Shown: piece by piece, positions 61,942-64,000 of the stretch
Layout of the letters: every line of letters begins with the position of its first letter
How positions within the stretch are numbered: the first letter of the stretch is position 1
Origin: JAXHUM01 sp034189325
Lineage (GTDB): Bacteria; Desulfobacterota; DSM-4660; Desulfatiglandales; Desulfatiglandaceae
NCBI GenBank assembly: GCA_034189325.1
Contig: JAXHUM010000116.1
Location: 1 to 64,000 of the forward strand
Direction of reading: 5' to 3'
DNA length: 64,000 bases
Made by a program: the position numbers and the translations under genes
The notes under the pieces: generated by a model
Told to the model about the DNA's origin: nothing
Database searches by the model: none
The model's input: the letters and a program-made list of their open reading frames with translations, nothing else

Positions 61942-64000
61942 ATTTTGTCCCTCCTTTGGCAGCTTTTTGCTCATCAAGCTTTTCACCAAGTGTTCTTAAA
62001 TATTTCGCAAGGTCACCGGCCCTTTGGAAGCGATGTTCAGGGTCTTTTTTGAGGATCTTATTAATGAGTTGTTCGCACGGTTTTATGACCCTGGGATTTA
62101 CAGCTTTTGGAGAAGGGTGTATTACCTGAGTGATCTGGTAGAGCAGTTCTGTAAGGGTTTTGCCCCGAAAGGGGAGCTGCCCCGTCAAGAGTTGATAAAA
62201 AACGACCCCAAGTGAAAATATGTCCGATCGTCCGTCGATCTCACTCCCATTGATCTGCTCCGGTGACATGTAGTTTGGTGTTCCGAGGATGATCCCGCTC
62301 TTGGTCTGGCTGGAAGAGACCGCTTTTGCAATGCCAAAATCTGTTACTTTGACATGGCCGTTACGTAAAAGCATGATATTTGCCGGTTTGATATCCCTGT
62401 GGACAATACCCTGACGATGGGCGTAATCAAGAGCTTCGGCTGTTTCGGCGACGACATCAATGATCCTTCTCAAGGGCAGCAGCTTATTCTTCCGGCAGAA
62501 GTTCTCCAGGTCCTTGCCATCTAAAAGCTCCATGGCCATATAGGTGAGTTCATAGTCCTCTCCAACATCAAAGATGGAGATAATAGAGGGGTGTGAAAGT
62601 TTTCCAGCCAGTTCAGCCTCTTTAAAGAAGCGTTCCTTCACATCGATGACCTGCTTTTCATCAAAATCGTCGGAAAAACGTATGGTTTTGATGGCTATCT
62701 CACGATTGATTTTGGGGTCTCGTGCCTTATAAAGAACCCCCATTGCCCCTTGGCCTAATTCAGCGAGGATCTCGTATCTTCCGACAGTCGGCTTTGTGCC
62801 AAGCTCCTCTGCAATGGTGATTTTGTGTTCGGTTTTGCCTCGTTGGCCCGCAAAAGACATTTCCCCAGCCATTGCTTTCAGCTTTGGTAGCCTTTGGTCC
62901 AGGTCTCTAAAACCTGCTCCTGCACGATGGATGTATTCATAAACGGATATGGCCTTATTGACCATCCTCTTGCGCTCAAAATCAAGTCCCAGATTATAGA
63001 CGACATCTTTCATCGCATCGTCGAGTGGACATTTCCTGAACTTTTCGAAGGCGAGGTCTAAGAGTCCTTGACTCTGAAAGCTGAGGCCGAGCATCCGATT
63101 CGTTTCAATGCTTTCTCTGGAAGAGAGAACCAGTGATTTTTCAGAGGCTATAATGTCTTTGACCCAGAAGACCAGGTGGGTGATTATGAGGGAGGCACAT
63201 ATGTAGGAAACCTTAAACCATATGTCAAAGGCCGTAAAAAGAGCCACGCCCGCAAAAAAAACAAACAGAAGCGCAGCCCCTACCACGGCGGAACGTGAGA
63301 AATAGTCCCATTGAGGCAGGAGAAAGGCGAAGCCGATGGTGAGTATGAGGACAATGATTGCCTCCAGATATGCCATTGTCCCTGGGCGTTTGATGAAGCG
63401 TCCGGCCATAAGACCTTCAATGACATTGGCCGTGAGTTCAACCCTGGGCATTTCAGGATCAACCGGTGTGTCTATTGCCGCACCCTCTTCTTCAGCCGTA
63501 AAGCCGACGAGTACAATCTTGTCTTCAAACACGGCCGGGACTTTCTTGACTTTTAGGATGTCGACAAATGAATAATACGGGAAAGACTTCTTGGCACCCT
63601 TAAATTTGACAAAAATCTCCCCATCCATTGTTGGAATGGTTGTTTGATCAAAATTGATTTGCCGATTCTGGATAACCACCTGTTCCGGGTACTTATTCAT
63701 GTAGTCTAGGGCAAGTCTAAGCGGCATGGACGGGATGGTATGCCCTCTATAATTTATGAAGGGCAGGTGGGCCTGTCCAACCATTTTAATATTCGGCGAT
63801 GGGTTGATGTGCCCAAGACCTCGTGCATATTCGGCCATCTCCGAAAAGGGCGCACTCAGCTGGTTGACGGAACTCCGGTCCGCAAGGTTTCTGTCTGAAT
63901 AAACCGATTTCAGCATGCTTTTCTGCAGATAAGAATCAGGGGGTATCACAAGGTCCGTATCATATTGTCCGAATTTTCCCAGGACCGGGAGAACAATATT
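61940..64000 (-). CDS. CHASE2-domain Ser/Thr protein kinase (5' end cut by window edge)
   Basis: 687 codons are visible and the frame stays open to the right edge, so the start lies outside (a GTG at 63949 is inside the domain). The order is CHASE2 extracellular domain (INYRGHTIPSMPLR, IVLVGFTAEEEGAAIDTP), three membrane helices (about LEAIIVLILTIGFAFLLP to YICASLIITHLVFWV), a helical linker, then a full Hanks-type kinase with GQGAMGVLYKARD, AIKTIR, HRDIKPANIM and DFGIAK. It senses an outside signal and phosphorylates Ser/Thr inside. Target unknown. Confidence 0.93.
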   Translation of the reverse strand, partial: NIVLPVLGKFGQYDTDLVIPPDSYLQKSMLKSVYSDRNLADRSSVNQLSAPFSEMAEYARGLGHINPSPNIKMVGQAHLPFINYRGHTIPSMPLRLALDYMNKYPEQVVIQNRQINFDQTTIPTMDGEIFVKFKGAKKSFPYYSFVDILKVKKVPAVFEDKIVLVGFTAEEEGAAIDTPVDPEMPRVELTANVIEGLMAGRFIKRPGTMAYLEAIIVLILTIGFAFLLPQWDYFSRSAVVGAALLFVFFAGVALFTAFDIWFKVSYICASLIITHLVFWVKDIIASEKSLVLSSRESIETNRMLGLSFQSQGLLDLAFEKFRKCPLDDAMKDVVYNLGLDFERKRMVNKAISVYEYIHRAGAGFRDLDQRLPKLKAMAGEMSFAGQRGKTEHKITIAEELGTKPTVGRYEILAELGQGAMGVLYKARDPKINREIAIKTIRFSDDFDEKQVIDVKERFFKEAELAGKLSHPSIISIFDVGEDYELTYMAMELLDGKDLENFCRKNKLLPLRRIIDVVAETAEALDYAHRQGIVHRDIKPANIMLLRNGHVKVTDFGIAKAVSSSQTKSGIILGTPNYMSPEQINGSEIDGRSDIFSLGVVFYQLLTGQLPFRGKTLTELLYQITQVIHPSPKAVNPRVIKPCEQLINKILKKDPEHRFQRAGDLAKYLRTLGEKLDEQKAAKGGTK

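Overview
The window reads as a chromosomal segment of a strictly anaerobic bacterium of the Desulfobacterota (former Deltaproteobacteria), probably a sulfate reducer or syntroph. This is inferred from gene content: rex beside the F0 genes atpB/atpE, hemL beside a siroheme-decarboxylase (AhbA/B-type) gene, ferredoxin-dependent 2-oxoacid oxidoreductase, an aldehyde-ferredoxin-oxidoreductase (AOR) family tungsten/molybdenum protein, benzoyl-CoA-reductase/2-hydroxyacyl-CoA-dehydratase type subunits, SelB, and large AsmA-like and CHASE2-kinase proteins. It looks like a metagenomic scaffold: two runs of 100 N (18322-18421 and 38110-38209) are each flanked by an identical 121-base sequence, so both are unmerged contig overlaps rather than true gaps.

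Layout. 1-4.7 kb: three tandem paralogous LivK-type substrate-binding proteins, each with a long leader, and a small inverted-repeat element. 5.7-11.6 kb: selB, a small conserved-looking protein, a macrodomain protein and uvrA. 11.6-14.2 kb: rex and the F0 operon (AtpZ-like, AtpI-like, atpB, atpE); a full Rex operator lies on the -10 of the F0 promoter and a second one lies in front of rex. 14.3-19.5 kb: hemL, ahbB-like, DUF1992, two NUDIX genes and PilZ. 19.5-31 kb: a large AsmA-like protein, HDOD protein, SDR, ADP-forming acyl-CoA-synthetase-like protein, PanE-like reductase, two PilT-type ATPases and a zinc-ribbon/receiver-like protein. 31-38 kb: GHMP kinase, DUF1178, endonuclease IV, XRE-cupin regulator, a four-subunit 2-oxoacid:ferredoxin oxidoreductase and a class IV aminotransferase. 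The last two fit branched-chain amino acid oxidation, as do the binding proteins at the left end.

40-50.2 kb is the most unusual part. Two HgdB-type subunits flank a small 2[4Fe-4S] ferredoxin and an AOR-family protein, followed by a sigma-54 response regulator, an acyl-CoA dehydrogenase lacking the usual catalytic Glu, and EtfB/EtfA. No ATP-dependent activator (HgdC/BadF type) is present. I infer an acyl-CoA or aromatic-CoA redox module in which the AOR-ferredoxin pair may supply low-potential electrons. A strong sigma-54 promoter and a small unknown gene lie just upstream.

50-64 kb: a CPBP-like membrane protein, the complete trp operon (trpEGDCFBA, minus strand) with a classic-looking attenuator and a leader peptide carrying three consecutive Trp codons, a GalE-like epimerase, groES-groEL, and the 3' part of a CHASE2-Ser/Thr kinase running off the right edge. 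No tRNA, rRNA, CRISPR array or insertion sequence with a transposase was seen.
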